A DNA stretch of 64,000 nucleotides from Pholis gunnellus. Taxonomy: Eukaryota; Chordata; Actinopteri; Perciformes; Pholidae. Location of the stretch: the NCBI GenBank assembly GCA_910591455.2, contig OU342822.1, forward strand, positions 10,397,016-10,461,015, in the 5' to 3' direction. Position numbers and translations under genes: made by a program. This document shows, piece after piece, positions 14,381 through 26,639 of the stretch (position 1 is its first letter; every line of letters starts with the position of its first letter). The notes under the pieces were generated by a model, which was not told where the DNA came from, made no database searches, and saw only the letters and a list, made by a program, of their open reading frames with translations.

Positions 14381-14719
14381 AGGTGAAGTATTAGCTAAAG
14401 GAAGGAATGTGTGGATGAACTCAGGTTGTGAAACAGTCGAGAAGGGAGTTCTCCTTCTGAAATCATATCAGTGGAACACGGAATCCTTTTAAAGTGGTGT
14501 TGATTTTACACACACATTTCAGTTCACTCAGCCTTGAAAAGAGTTTTGATAAAGTTTCTAAAGTAAAAAAAAAAAAAAAACTTTACGATGTCATCAGGGT
14601 TATCTCAACTTGGGCTTGAGACTTAAACAGAAAGCCTGCGTTACAAACTGGACTGATGGAGTTTAAGAGAAGTGGGCGTTCAGGGGGCTGAGAGGGTCTA
14701 ATAAAAGGCTGTGTTTAGT

Positions 14720-14739
14720 TGCATTATGGGAAATGTAGG
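14720..14739 (-). promoter_or_regulatory. ZNF143/SBS-type motif
   Basis: The minus strand reads CCTACATTTCCCATAATGCA, nearly identical to the vertebrate ZNF143 (Staf) motif as I know it. There is no recognisable gene start nearby, so it may be an orphan site, a remote element or part of a repeat. Confidence 0.4.
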
Positions 14740-15239
14740 ATCTAGCTTTTTTTGTGGCCCATAGGGACTAAAAGTCAGGACATCTTGGCCTCCGCTTCTT
14801 CTTTCTTTTAAACCTGTCTCTTTTGAGTCCCCCTAACCTTATGAAATTTCAATACTTAATTGCTCTATGACCTCTTTAACTGAAAACCCTATTGTTTTAA
14901 GGTTGTTTGTGTACTGCATAAGGCAAGCCCTACAGGTGTGTTAAAGCTCTGCTGGTGTCAAACATATTGGACTTCTATTTCATTAAAACCGTATCTTGTA
15001 AAATAGTAACATCATGCCATTCATTTCAATGTGGCATTGAGGGAAACAATGGGTGACGGGAGATAATCAATTTGTTTGAAAAGGAAATTGTGCAGAATAT
15101 ATGTGATTTTAATTGCTTTATTTCAACATATTGAAAAAAGTAATGCGGATTATCTCCATAACTTTTGACTTATTGTCAGGGAGAATATTTTTAAACTTCA
15201 CAAAACCAAATCGAAGTATGTTACCATTTTTCTGGATGA

Positions 15240-15542
15240 AATCTGTTGGCGTTCCCTGTTCCACGGACTGCTGGCCACTTAGCAGCTTTGCTGGACTGTT
15301 ACGGTTAAGTACCTTGCTCAAGGGCACCCTGGTGCTAGCACTGTAGCCAGGACAAAGCTTCAGTCATTTGCTCTCCCTGCCAGATTTTCTGAGGCAGTCC
15401 AGAGCTTTGAACTGGCAACCGTCCAGTTCTATCTGTACTGATACAGTAGTATGGATTGAATTTATGGTTATTTTGCTTCATGGCTGGATTCATGAAGATC
15501 AGATTACATCCAGAGGCTGCATTAAACGACTGAGCTGCACAG
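15240..15542 (-). mobile_element. tRNA-derived SINE-like element
   Basis: On the minus strand an A-box-like CAGCTCAGTCGT (15526-15537) is followed by B-box-like AGTTCAAAGCT (15403-15413) and then GCCCTTGAGCAAGGTACTTA, a phrase common in fish SINE-type repeats. The A-to-B distance (about 110 bases) is longer than in a tRNA, so the head is rearranged or the A-box call is wrong. Confidence 0.4.
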
Positions 15543-16479
15543 AAACACAAATGTTATTATGTAGATGCAGAAAGTTAGGTTAAATATCATTATATTGGCA
15601 CTTGTTAGCTTCATGTTTTTATCATTTTAATCTGATTAACAAAAAATAACACTTGGAAACTTCTGGTCAGATCTCCCGTTCAGGGCTCTTCTTCAAAAAA
15701 ATGGAGCCAAAAATGAGCTTTTTGCAGAATTTATATTCTGGGGGAATCAACTCAGGTGATAAATGTTGCCGTGTTGGTTACAGTAGGACAAAAACACAGC
15801 CAAGTCAGACTTGGCAGTCCTTCTTCACAATGTTCCACGAGTGGTGAACTGTGCTCCAGTTTCATGCTTGTTTGACAATGTTGTCACCCTTTTTCCTCTT
15901 AAATATGAAACACTAAACACATGTGTAAAAATTATAGCACCTTAACAGCTATTTAATGAAAAGACAAATTATTTTTCGGCATTAAAAGAGTTGATTGATT
16001 TGCCGTGCTCGTTACGTAGGTGTTACTCTATTAGGTTTCATGGTATTATGTGTAATGATGTCAACTTTTCCCTCATGTGAATGTGCTTCACCACATATTC
16101 ATTCAAAGGGAAATTGCCCTGCTAAATCAAGTATAAACTCTTTATAATGCCCCAATAAAACACCGGCCCAGATAGAAAAAAAAGTCACCTCTGGAGAGAG
16201 AAATGTGCATAACATCAACAATCTGCTGTGAAATGAAGAAAGTGACCTCTAGTCCCACTGCTCTTGCCCCGCTCCCATTCATCAGCTGCTAGTCTCCACT
16301 AAAAGCAGGCTTTACAGACGGTTGGCGCTCATACTCTAAAATATGTTCTACTGGATGGACACAAGTGTCGATGAGGTGGTATTTCTCAGGCCCCTTGTCT
16401 TTCCGTTATCGCAGGATGTGGAGTCTTGGAGAATGAGGGAGCAGAGTGGGGAGGACTGGAGCCCTAAAGCATGATTTAC

Positions 16480-17230
16480 TTGACCTTGCAGCGCTGGAAC
16501 TCACGGCCAGAACCTCATTAATTCCCAGGGTCATTCCGTTCGGACATAAATTGGTTAAAAATCGGAACGTGTGGATGACTTCCAGACATACACAAAGAAT
16601 TATAAAATCTCTGGCCTCACCCCACCCGCCCTGACTCTCCTCGTACCCACTCCAAAACCAAAGCATTACCAAATCGCAGGGTGTAAATCACCCAGGTCTG
16701 CTCGGGGGAGTCGCCTCGTCCTGATCGGAGGGAGGAGGCCGATGGAACGTTTTGTGCTTATTAGGCAGCAAATATGGCGTTGTTTTATGTGATTATCAAC
16801 TGTGAATGATTTTTCACTCCCATCCATTCTGGAGCCTTGGCCTGTCTTTTGTTTGGGAAAAAAAGGAGCTGGAGGAACAGCAGGGCTTAGAGGGAAGCGC
16901 AATAAATTACACTAATGCACACATTTAAAGGGGCTCATATTCCCTCTGGCCTGTTATCAAGACTACTCCAGTGAGAATGTAAACTACCTCTTTCCGTCCC
17001 CCTCCCGGGGCCCAATATTTAATGTTATCATGCTTTAAAACAACTCCACTGTTTATGTTATCACAAATAAAGGGCAGATTATTTAAACTTTTTCTCACTA
17101 TTTCATATTGGCTGCAGATTAGTCAGGCAAATAGTTGTCTAATGGCGCTGTTGGGCTCATTAGTTCAAGAAGATAGACCCAGAAATGTATAAACACAGTG
17201 AAGTCAGGGCTGGTGAATCACACCTTCAGT
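16480..17230. promoter_or_regulatory. Candidate conserved non-coding cluster (strongest by texture)
   Basis: Long complex stretch with CCTCATTAATTCCCAGGG, GGGCTCATATTCCCTCTGG, CCCAATATTTAATGTTATC, CAGATTAGTCAGGCAAATAG and GTCTAATGGCGCTGTTGGG. Many TAAT/ATTA and GATTAG cores and no microsatellite or transposon signature. Consistent with an hlx-landscape enhancer, by inference. Confidence 0.35.
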
Positions 17231-17950
17231 TTATAGAGACCGACAGAGGGGGAGGACGCTCCACATGAGCCCACACAAGGAAAGCCGTGGAAAGGAAAAC
17301 AAGCGTAATCCTGCTGATAAAAGGAGGATTGTTTCAAAGTTTATTTGGACACGCGGTGCCTGGCTGAGGGCAGACCCTAATGAGACAGCAGCCTGTCCAG
17401 AGTGGATTCATCGCCAGTGGATCGGGGTTATCACCCTCCGCCGTGCTCCACTACTTTTAATCAGGCTCCTCTCTGGTCACTCCCTATCAGCAGCAGTCCA
17501 TCTCTGGAGCCGTCAGCATCCATCAGGAGCTGCAGACAGGCCCAGGGAGCATTGGCTGAAAAGTGCATTAGTAAATTATTGCCTTGTGGTTTAGCTTTAG
17601 TGTCTGTCATGTCGCAGAGTGAACACACATAAGCACACATGGATGTGCGTGCACTGAGACATTTATTCATGGGAGAGCTGATAGATGAGATGAGACATTG
17701 TAGTAAAAGTTTGATACATGCTGGAGAAGCTCAGAGCAGAGCTGTAATTCAAGAACACATAAAAGCAACACCTGTTGGATATAATGCAATCCACAATAAA
17801 AGCCCTGCAATAAATACACACTTCGTGGAGCTCATAATGTTACATTTCTGAATAAATACACATAATATATGAGGACTATCACCTCAAATCTGAGCCTCAA
17901 ATACACTCACACACTCGTCCACACAAGCAAAATCCCCTGGACATACATTA

Positions 17951-17987
17951 TGTCTGTGTGTGTGTGTGTGTATGTGTGTGTGTGTGC
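17951..17987. repeat. (TG)n microsatellite
   Basis: TG units interrupted once by TA. Confidence 0.95.
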
Positions 17988-18947
17988 ACTGTCTGATTAG
18001 TTTAACTTTAAAGGTGATTTAGTGCCGGTGGTGTTACTCACTACCATGACACGACCCGCTCCCACCTCATCAACGCGCCCCCACAACCCCAAACAAGCAC
18101 ATTAAAGTCACAACAGCTTTCCGTCTTTGTTCAGTGGAGATGACACGACATGATTGTGCTGCTCTCCGCCTGCATCTTTGTCTGAAAGAATAAATAAAGA
18201 TGTGTTTTCTTCCTCTAACTCCGGTTAAGTAAAATACACAAATCTCAGACGCTGAGAGGGGGACCTTAAATCACTCATTGTTGATGTCTAGACCAGTTAA
18301 GTCAATAATCTCCATCTTGCCACAGTGATAAGTGATATTGCAGGGAGACACTTTACCATTACTTCTCTCTGGCAGTTTGAGTTTTCTTATAGCAAAAACA
18401 TCAGTCGGACCATGTGTTCTGTGTAATTAACCCTGAGGGAGAAATACCCTTGAAAGTAAAAGAACAATGCGGCAAATTGCATTTCATGGTCACAGAAGAC
18501 AACTTCAGCATTACCAAGTGGTTAGAGAGATGTCTGCAAAAGATGTGCACTCTGCGTCGCAAGATGAGTGCAACAGGACCGTGAGAAACCTAATGAGTGT
18601 TGCTGGTTAAAGAGAACGCAGACACTTTGGTTGAGTTCACAATCGTGGTCAATAAGCAGTAAAAGGGAAGTCTTTCCCCAATCTACAAATACACTTGGTC
18701 ACAAGAGCCATGTGAGGAGACCAGATAAAGGTTTACTGCTTTTTCTTAAAGGTTAATAATCTAAATATACACATGAATATTGAAACATTTATGATGTGAG
18801 CTAAGCACATTTCTAATGAAGCAGTTGACTTTTGAACTTTTTACTGTGAAGCAATCGTAAAACTGAAAACATTATTGGATAAAACACGACACATTCAGTA
18901 AACATACCGTACCATAAACAAGAGATACCATAAACAACAGTCAGCCT

Positions 18948-19021
18948 CAGGGCCGTAGCCTTGACTTTATATTACTGAGGTCAAGAGTCAAAAGTCCCCC
19001 AGTGTGACCCCACCCGCCCTG
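18948..19021. mobile_element. Very short hAT-like element or solo ends
   Basis: CAGGGCCGTAGCC at 18948 and CCGCCCTG ending at 19021 face each other over 74 bp, and TACTGAGGTCAAGAG inside resembles the family. It could be an internally deleted copy; no target duplication is visible. Confidence 0.3.
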
Positions 19022-19429
19022 AGAGATATTAGATTTATTTTCTACAGTCATTTAAGTGCCAACATATTTTTCAGATTTAAATCCAACCTGTTTTAGCATT
19101 ATTTAACAGAAAATGTAACTATAATAATAATTAACTATAACTATAATAGATAAATCTGTCAATATTTCCCAGTTTATATAGTCTTTTATGATTTTGCACT
19201 GTTGGTCAGACAAAACATGCACATTGAATCACATTTTACACATTTTACACTCACAACAATTATTAGATTTAAATAGGTCGATGGTGAAAATACATTTGAA
19301 ATATGGTCCAGCTCATACAGTTCACAGCTGTGTTTCATAAAATGAAGTCTTCCACCCGTTGGACAGGTCAAGGTAAATTGAAGAGTCAATTTCTATTGAA
19401 TAATGGAAAATCCACAATAAACCTGTTTC

Positions 19430-19620
19430 AGCTTTAAATTACATCACTCTTATTCCCCCGGACCATCCCGGTAATTACAGGCTGCGTAGCATGTGTCTGT
19501 ACGTCGTGTGGCCTGTGCTGCCGGCTGCCGAGGAGCCCTGCATCCCATCACAGGCCGTAATGGAAGCCAGATGTCTCCCTGTCTGTTTAAGGCTCATAAT
19601 CAATAGCCTCACTTAGAGCA
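19430..19620. promoter_or_regulatory. Candidate conserved non-coding block
   Basis: GGACCATCCCGGTAATTACA, CAGGCCGTAATGGAAGCC and GGCTCATAATCAATAGCC occur close together. No coding match. Confidence 0.3.
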
Positions 19621-20815
19621 GCTCTGACTTTCTCTCCCTCTCTCTCCTCTTCGACAGCTTGTTATGAGAGGATCTGTGAGGGAATGGCGTGTCTGTGCCG
19701 CAAACAAGTGGAAGTGTGTCAAGAGTAAGATTAACTAATTGGATTCCCCACAAGAGTTTCTGTTTGGAGGAGGAGCAGGAGGGGTGATGTGGCGAGGTAC
19801 GAGGGGAAGGGAAGTGATCCCTCCCTGTAGCCTCAACAAGCTACATGACACTGCTGGCTTGTTCCTCCAACTCCCAGACATCGACTCTGGGACTGCAAGA
19901 GTGATGGAGGGATGGGGATTCCCATGCAAAAAAAAAAGGAAAAAAAAGAAAAATCTGTCCAAATAAATATCCTGAAGTGGCACTCAATGTGTCGCAGCGC
20001 ATCTCCATTTCCTGTGACTGTTTCCTGCAGTCAGACAGCATCGCTTTATATCTCAATCCATGAGCTTGCGCCGAGGGAAACATTAGGAAGAAGATGACAG
20101 GTTGTTTTTTTTTCGCTGTGAGGGGAAGTGAGGGGTAGGTATAGCACAGGGTTACAGCAGGAAGAGGCAGAGGTGTGGCGATTGGAGTGTGCAGGTCGTG
20201 ACCTCCAACTTTGTAATGATCATCTGATGGATGCTGTGAGCCTGAGGTCAAATGTGAGTCAGAGGAGAGCAGGGAGGAGCAAGGAGGGCAGAGGGAAGTA
20301 GAGTGGTGAGCAGTTATGCATGGTCAGGATATCTACTCAGTCTACTGTTAAAAAAAAAAAAAACAGAACTTTATTTGCTGACTCAGATGACACCATCAAA
20401 GGTCATACTATATGCAGAAGTTTGTTGTTCTCTATACCCTTGATTTAATTTATATTTTTTTATTCCACATTAGAATTAGTGAGGTACATAATTACAGAAA
20501 ACCAAATGTCACCAAAAGATACATGCTGCTCTGGTATTGATGTAAAAAAGAAACAAAAGAGAGCAGTCTCTAATGAAGGCCGCGAGAAGAGCATCTGATT
20601 TAAAAGATTTTAGATATATTAGAATTAGAATCTAATTCTTTTGCAGCTTTTGCCGTCATTTCTATTAGTTACAGTGACATTTTACTCACAGATGTTAAGT
20701 GCTGACACTGACATTTTGCAATACAGAGACATGTCTACAGCAAAGTCCAACCAGTAAAACGTAAGTGAGAGCAACGAAAGTGTCGGCAACGATCCCTTAT
20801 TGCACAGGAATACCA

Positions 20816-20839
20816 TGTGTGTGTGTGTGTGTGTGTGTG
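20816..20839. repeat. (GT)n microsatellite
   Basis: Twelve GT units. Confidence 0.95.
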
Positions 20840-21369
20840 CAACAGAGTGAGTACGTTAGGACAACACGGCAGGAATTCTGTCAGCAAGCAGCGATGGATG
20901 TTTTTGCTCGGACTGGGTAATTATTTGACTGATGATTTCACTTCCAAATCCATTTGGCTAAACTGGGGGTTTGTTAAGAAATTAAAAAATCTCACAATTA
21001 TCTTGGTGAGTATGTTGTTTTTATTTCTGATGGCCATAGCTATGAAAATAAGACCCGTGCTGTAACACGCCAGAATTATCCATTAACGCTGACTCGGAGG
21101 ATAGTCGGCCATCAACAGCACTGTGAGGATTTTATTGATTTGTTTATTTTGCAAGAACAAAACAGATACGCATTGTTACGTGATTTTAAGTAATGCAACA
21201 GATGTAACATACATAAACATCTTGAAGCAATATTTTTCAAGCCACCGTCTCACTTGTCTATCGAAAAAACTTAAAACTCATCTTCTTGGTTTGACTGAGT
21301 GCAGTTAAACTGAAGTGACTCTTTCTACATATGTCCACATGTTTTTACAAACTGCTGTCTAAATGCTCC

Positions 21370-21560
21370 TCAAACAGAGCAAGCGGGGCAGTCCCCGATG
21401 AGGGCCGCCGGGAGACAGGAGGCAGATCTAGGGTTGAGGCCTCTGTCCGTCCGGAGTGGGAATAACTCCATTTCCACTGATAAAGGCAGCTGGCTCTGGC
21501 GACGCTCAGTTAAGTTTTATAGTCAGATATGCACAGATGATTAGGCCAGCTGTGCAGTGT
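21370..21560. promoter_or_regulatory. Candidate conserved non-coding block
   Basis: GATAAAGGCAGCTGGCTCTG, AGTTTTATAGTCAGATATG and GATGATTAGGCCAGCTG; complex sequence with GATA-like and E-box cores. No coding match. Confidence 0.25.
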
Positions 21561-23999
21561 CATATATTCCTAAACAAACCCTGCAGGAACTGAACTCTCA
21601 CCCCTTGCACATATGGGTTACAGGGCTCACACTCACACTCTTGTTTCATACTCGCTGGCTTGCATGAAAGCTTACACTATGTGACCCCTGTGAAAGCAGT
21701 ATAAGTAATGGTCTCCGTTAAAGTGCGTTAAGGTTACAGTCTTAGAAACGTGATTTTCTCTGACCACATTGATGCAAACAAGGACAGCAATTATGATCTC
21801 TCACCCGCATCCAAATCTCTCTGCTAAATCAGTTTAAAGGAAGTGGAAAGGATGTGATACTGAGCAGTGCTTTCTATAAATCACCTGTTCACTCTCACTT
21901 GTGTGTCTCCTCTCTGGTTGCTGTGGTGATGAGTGCGTTGCTGCTTTCTTGATCCAAATTGTTTTGATCAAAGGGACTGTATAATACTCAGCAGCCCTCA
22001 AAGCCCCCGCTGCTCTCGCTCCCCGCCGTAGCGCTGTTTGTTTTGGAACAAGAACAAGATAAACCCAAGTGACGTCTTATTTATTTTCCCGCTCTTGCCC
22101 TCTCCTACCCTTAACAAGCGGAGTCGTGAAGAAGAATTCCACAATAATCCATCAGTATCGGTCTAAAGTGTGTGTTCTCTGGAGTGTTGACACCACACAC
22201 ACATAGATCTATAATGGAGTGTGACCAGGTCTAATGGTACAACGCAAAGTCAGATAATAAGGGGCACTATCAGATAAAAGGGGCATGAGCAATGAGCCGA
22301 GTGACATGCTTGATTGTGATTGGTCCCTGGGGTGGTCCACTGCAAACGTGTAGCCTCTCTCACACTAAAGGAAACAATCATGTCTTCAATGTGGCATTTC
22401 GAAGAATTTTTATGATAAAAATAGCTTTTTGTCAGCATGCTTGGGTGGCTGCACTTAACCCTCATTTCTTCTTTTGTGTATTTTGCAGAACTTCAGTGTA
22501 AAGTGTAGCTTTTTATTGTCAATACGCACACTTCTTGGAGATATTTAGTGCTGCATTACCTGATTACAAAAAGATTATGGGACATTATAGTTTGTTAGGT
22601 AGAAGTTAAAAAGATAACATCTGAATTAAAGAGAATGTGTTTCGGTGACTTTTCATTTACTCAATGAAGAGGCTGTCTTTTGACAGTGAGTGTTTCGTTT
22701 TAGCTGTTCTCCATAAACAGCATCTGCGAGCCACGATAAGCATCGAAAAAGGGGAAATGAGGAAACCTCAGACTATACTCAGCACACTTAAAAATGTATC
22801 TTACTTCAGAGAGGCCACGCAGGTGACCTCAGTTGCATCATGTGTCAGGTTCTGCCTGACCGTAACACAGTTTGTTTTGTGATGTATCACTGTCAAACAT
22901 TTAGTGGAATTAACTCATCTTTTGCCAAAAAACTTAATGCAAATATACAACTTGCAGCTTAAAATCTTAGGAATGTTCAATCACGAAGCCTCTGTGCACA
23001 TTGTTTCTGTAATATTTTGTTGTTGTATTTTTGTCCTTTTTGGGGTCTATTTTTGCAACTACTAGAACTTTAAGCTACATTGTGTAATTGTGGGACTGAT
23101 TTCTAAAAACATGTTCTAGGGTCTTATGTTGATGTGAACCTACTTTCTATAGTATTGGCAAATGAACTATATGTTTACAAGAAGATTCAGTGACATGTTT
23201 GTTTTTGTTTAGAAGAGGTCATTGACCTAAATTTGTATACCAGGAAAGTGTTGCTAGTGGGGTTTTATTCCGGTGACTTTGATATCTTTGGTTATGTTTA
23301 TCTATTATAACTTTGTCTGATGAATGTTTGAGGACCATAGTGGGGAAGATAATTAGTAATTCACTTTTACTTCCATATTACATTTTTAGACAGCTCGCCT
23401 CGATCAGAAAACATGTGATTCAAAAAGAAATTCAGATCAAGCTCTCCATCCTATTCCACATGGAGGCTCATTAGAATATACCGCCCCCCATCTGAGTATC
23501 TCCACCCACCACTTGAGAACTAACTTGGCAGGTGAATCGTATTTTTCTCGCAAGCCAATCAGAGCAGACTGGGCTTTTTCAGGAGGGGGCTTCAGAAGAC
23601 AGGAGCTTAAACGGAGCGTTTCAGACAGAGAGTGAATATACAGGTATATACAGACAGACAGAATGAGAAAAATAAAGGGTTCTTTGAACATAACAGCATG
23701 GAAACATATTTAAGTAGAAACCCAAAATACAAGTATCAAGCTGACAGACAACTTACGAGATGACTTTGAACTAATTATAACATTTTAGTTTGTTTAACTC
23801 ACGTTAGATGTAGCTGAACCAGCTTAAAACAATTCAAACTGTCTCCCACTTTGCACATAAATCCTAAATTCCAACCTCACAACATGATGTTCTAATTACT
23901 AAGATAAATAATCATTTCATGCTCCCGAAGGCCAGTGCTGAGGTTGAATATGCTAGTAACTCTCTCATTTGCACGCACATAAAGTAATCTCCATTTGAT

Positions 24000-24270
24000 G
24001 CTTGGACTCTAACATACGGTTAGTTTGAAAGCCGCAGGCAGTTCACCCCGGCTTCAGAGAGCAGAGTGAAAATTTGCTGCTGATGACAGGTCATGTGAAA
24101 GGAAAGTGCTTTTTACATCCTCTCTTTTGCGTTTGCATCTCAGCGGGCAGCCAGAGCTCGGCCATAATCCCCCTCCCAGTGTGTGCATCACTCAGTGAAT
24201 TCAGCCTCTACGGAAACGGGCAGGCGGTCGGACCGCTGCAATTTCACAGCCCTAATTAATACCAAACTCT
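24000..24270. promoter_or_regulatory. Candidate conserved non-coding block
   Basis: Complex sequence with AGTGAATTCAGCCTCTACGG, GCGGTCGGACCGCTG and CAGCCCTAATTAATACC. No coding match. Confidence 0.25.
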
Positions 24271-24573
24271 GCACCCTTCACAAATTACAACGTACACCAC
24301 ACAGTGTTGGCTTAATACAAGTCTGCAGTCTGCAATAAAACGGTTCCTTCATGGCCACATTAAAAAACAGGGCGGTAGGTCAGAGGACTTTTAGCTTATA
24401 ACTGATTACTGTTGGCCATCAGCTCAGAGTGTGTAAGGAGTGTGTAAGGAGTGTATTATTTGAGAAGGGTGGTGAAAGAGAGCTTGACTACTGCTGTCCA
24501 GGTGGCGGATTCTCCACCGAGAGCCATCCAAGGACAAGCAGGAGAGAGCTTTTTCGGTGGAGGTGAGGTGGGT

Positions 24574-24593
24574 GGGGGGGGGGGGGGGGGGGG
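24574..24593. repeat. Homopolymer run of 20 G
   Basis: Uninterrupted G run in a G-rich setting (24555-24593). It creates Gly- or Pro-rich chance frames on both strands. Confidence 0.9.
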
Positions 24594-25224
24594 CTGGCCA
24601 CCCCACGGTGCCCCGCTGGCTGTGGTCTGCAGCCAGTGCAGCAGTAGGTAACTCTGGAGCCAAGGTGGAGTGAGAAAGGAAGGGAGGAAACTCGGAGAGA
24701 AACCATGAAAAATGTGGAGCATGAAAATGTCTCCCTTGGTTTATGGCAGCGCAGCTTTGCTTCCAAGAGAAACACATCTTTAAATTTAACTTGAGATGTC
24801 TTTTTTCTCTCTCTCCCTCCACTCCCAACTGCTGGCAAGGGCCCGGTTTTGAAAGCAGGGCCAAGATGCTTGGAAACTGCGACCATGTTAAAAAAACACT
24901 CAATAATGTGGCTTTTTGGAAATGTGGCGACAGCTTCTGCACGAGGGGCTCAGTTTTCAACGTTGGTGAACATGTTTGGTACGTGTGCAGCTGCTGAACA
25001 GTCCTCAGTATAAATGTTCAGACAAACACTTACACGCTGAAGGTATATTTACTGGAGGGTTTATATGAAGCATATCGATTGTTTTGCTGCAGAACATTAA
25101 ACATGAACTCTGTTGGCACTGTTTCTCCATTCCAACTTCAGACACACTCTCTTTCAGGGAGAAACTGTGTTTTGAATAAAAAGCCATAAATAAAAGACTT
25201 GATACTAGTAATTCCAGTGAATGG

Positions 25225-25400
25225 GATTAAAATGATGGGGGCGGCTGGAAACAATTTTGGCCGGCCATCAAATTAAAGCTTCGTACCATGTAATAATATT
25301 TTGCTAGTCTCAGGAGGAAGTCATCTCTCATGCCGATGATTCAGAGCTCATTTAGGAAAAGAGCATCCAGCCGATCTCATAAATCAGTGTTTGATGGAAC
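25225..25400. promoter_or_regulatory. Candidate conserved non-coding block
   Basis: GGCCGGCCATCAAATTAAAG, CCATGTAATAATATTTTGC and CATGCCGATGATTCAGAGC, non-repetitive. It ends shortly before the repeat pair at 25626. Confidence 0.25.
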
Positions 25401-25625
25401 AGACATACCTCTGAAGGAAACAAAGCCACCCCTGGAGCATCGACACTCACTCACGGAGTAACAAGGAAAGAATAAAATGCTCCACTGATGATGAACACAT
25501 TGTAACATGCTGAACATTAGCCAAGAGTTAACACCTCTCATTACAGCAGATGCCATAAAACATGGATTTATGTCTGAGAAATTAAAGTTTTGCTGGCAAA
25601 AAAATCTAGAGCGTAAGTTTAGAAA

Positions 25626-26432
25626 TGTTTAAAAACCAAGTACATTTACTCAAGTATTAAAGAACATTTTATAGGTGCTTCTACTTTACTTGAGTATTTC
25701 TATTCTCTGCCACTTTATGCTACATTTCAGCGGGAAATGTACCTAAGGATAATGTATATTGTTAAATGCTAGTGTGAAGGATTTAGGGTAATCTATGAAA
25801 TGGAACAACATATTTATTATTATGGTTTCATTAGTGTATAATCACCAGAAGGTAGGACATGTTATGTTACTCGTTAGCTTAGAATGATCTGTTTATATCT
25901 ACAGAAGGAGCAGTTCCTCTTCGCACAGTCTGCCATGATGCACAGCCATGTTTCTACAGTAGCCCAGAACAGACAAACCAAACACTGGCGCTAGCAGGAG
26001 CCTTTTGCGGGTTTTTTACGTTACCTGAAGGCCACCGTAGTTTTCTCCGACACGCTTGTGAAAGTACGATATCGTGAGCCGCAGACTTTAAAACCGGCAT
26101 ACCGCCAGCCGCTGTCTGACTTACGTGGCTCCTTTAGTATTGTTGTTGTAGCATCGATGGCCTCCTAGCGAGGTGAAAGGCGTTACTACGGTTTTGCACT
26201 CGGCTGCTCAAGTTACTGCAGTCTTGGAGGAGTGAGCGGAGGGGTCTTCGGTTGGTTGCAATTTGCAAGCCACACCATTAGATGCCACCAATTCTTACAC
26301 ACTGTCCCTTAAAGCAAAAATACTTCTGCACTTTTACTTACGATTTTGAACGCATTACTTTTACTTGTAACGGACTATTTCTACATTATGTTATTGTTAC
26401 TTAAGTAAATGACAAGCACTTTCTCCTCTGCA
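25626..26432 (+). repeat. AAGTAC-rich dispersed repeat interrupted by a second element
   Basis: The left part (25626-25761) reads AAGTACATTTACTCAAGTA and on to GCTACATTTCAGCGGGAAA. The right part (26313-26432) has ACTTTTACTTACGATTTTGAA and ends in TTACTTAAGTAAA. Together they match the two ends of the family copy at 36936-37514. The middle is replaced by the element at 25762-26312. About 340 bases of the family's centre are not recognisable here. Confidence 0.6.
25762..26312 (-). mobile_element. Inserted miniature element flanked by TTAA
   Basis: TTAA at 25762-25765 and at 26309-26312 bound a 543-bp element. The ends are imperfect inverted repeats: AGTGTGAAGGATTT at 25771-25784 against AGTGTGTAAGAATT read from the other end. 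The inside (for example ACAGTAGCCCAGAACAGAC) resembles, from memory, an abundant fish repeat. No coding capacity. TTAA duplication is the hallmark of piggyBac-type insertion, but the class is inferred from TTAA alone. Confidence 0.5.
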
Positions 26433-26639
26433 TGAAAGTGATTTCACAATAATAGTCTTGCGATGTTCACATCATCATCATCATCATGACAATTGCTGAC
26501 CTTATCAGCGTCGTCATCTTCCAAAAGAGGAAGGAGCAGAATTACTAAACTAAACCTCCATCTTTCTGCCCGCTGCAGTTTCTCAAGCACTGGTTGAGTT
26601 ATGTTGTAGCTTTGTTCCCCCTTTTTTCCTCCAGCAGAG

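Larger units (their letters stand above)
12553..25625. other. Gene-free interval
   Basis: No exon seen. It holds the SINE-like copy at 15.3 kb, microsatellites at 17.95 and 20.8 kb, the G20 run at 24.57 kb, short hAT-like ends at 18.95 kb and several complex candidate regulatory blocks. The longest frame (178 codons, 24424-24960, minus) owes its Pro run to the G20 tract. Confidence 0.5.

Noticed and set aside
18515..18580. A-box-like CCAAGTGGTTAGAGAG suggesting another SINE or tRNA
   Set aside because: No B-box follows at any plausible distance and no tRNA fold is visible.
19841..20251. 136-codon minus-strand open frame
   Set aside because: Its Phe-rich and Lys-rich parts come from A-runs; no domain, and no splice-consistent neighbours.
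20621..20639. Palindrome AGAATTAGA/TCTAATTCT
   Set aside because: Short and AT-rich, with no supporting context.
24424..24960. 178-codon minus-strand open frame with a long Pro run
   Set aside because: The Pro run is the antisense of the G20 tract, other frames there are equally open, and no part resembles a known protein.
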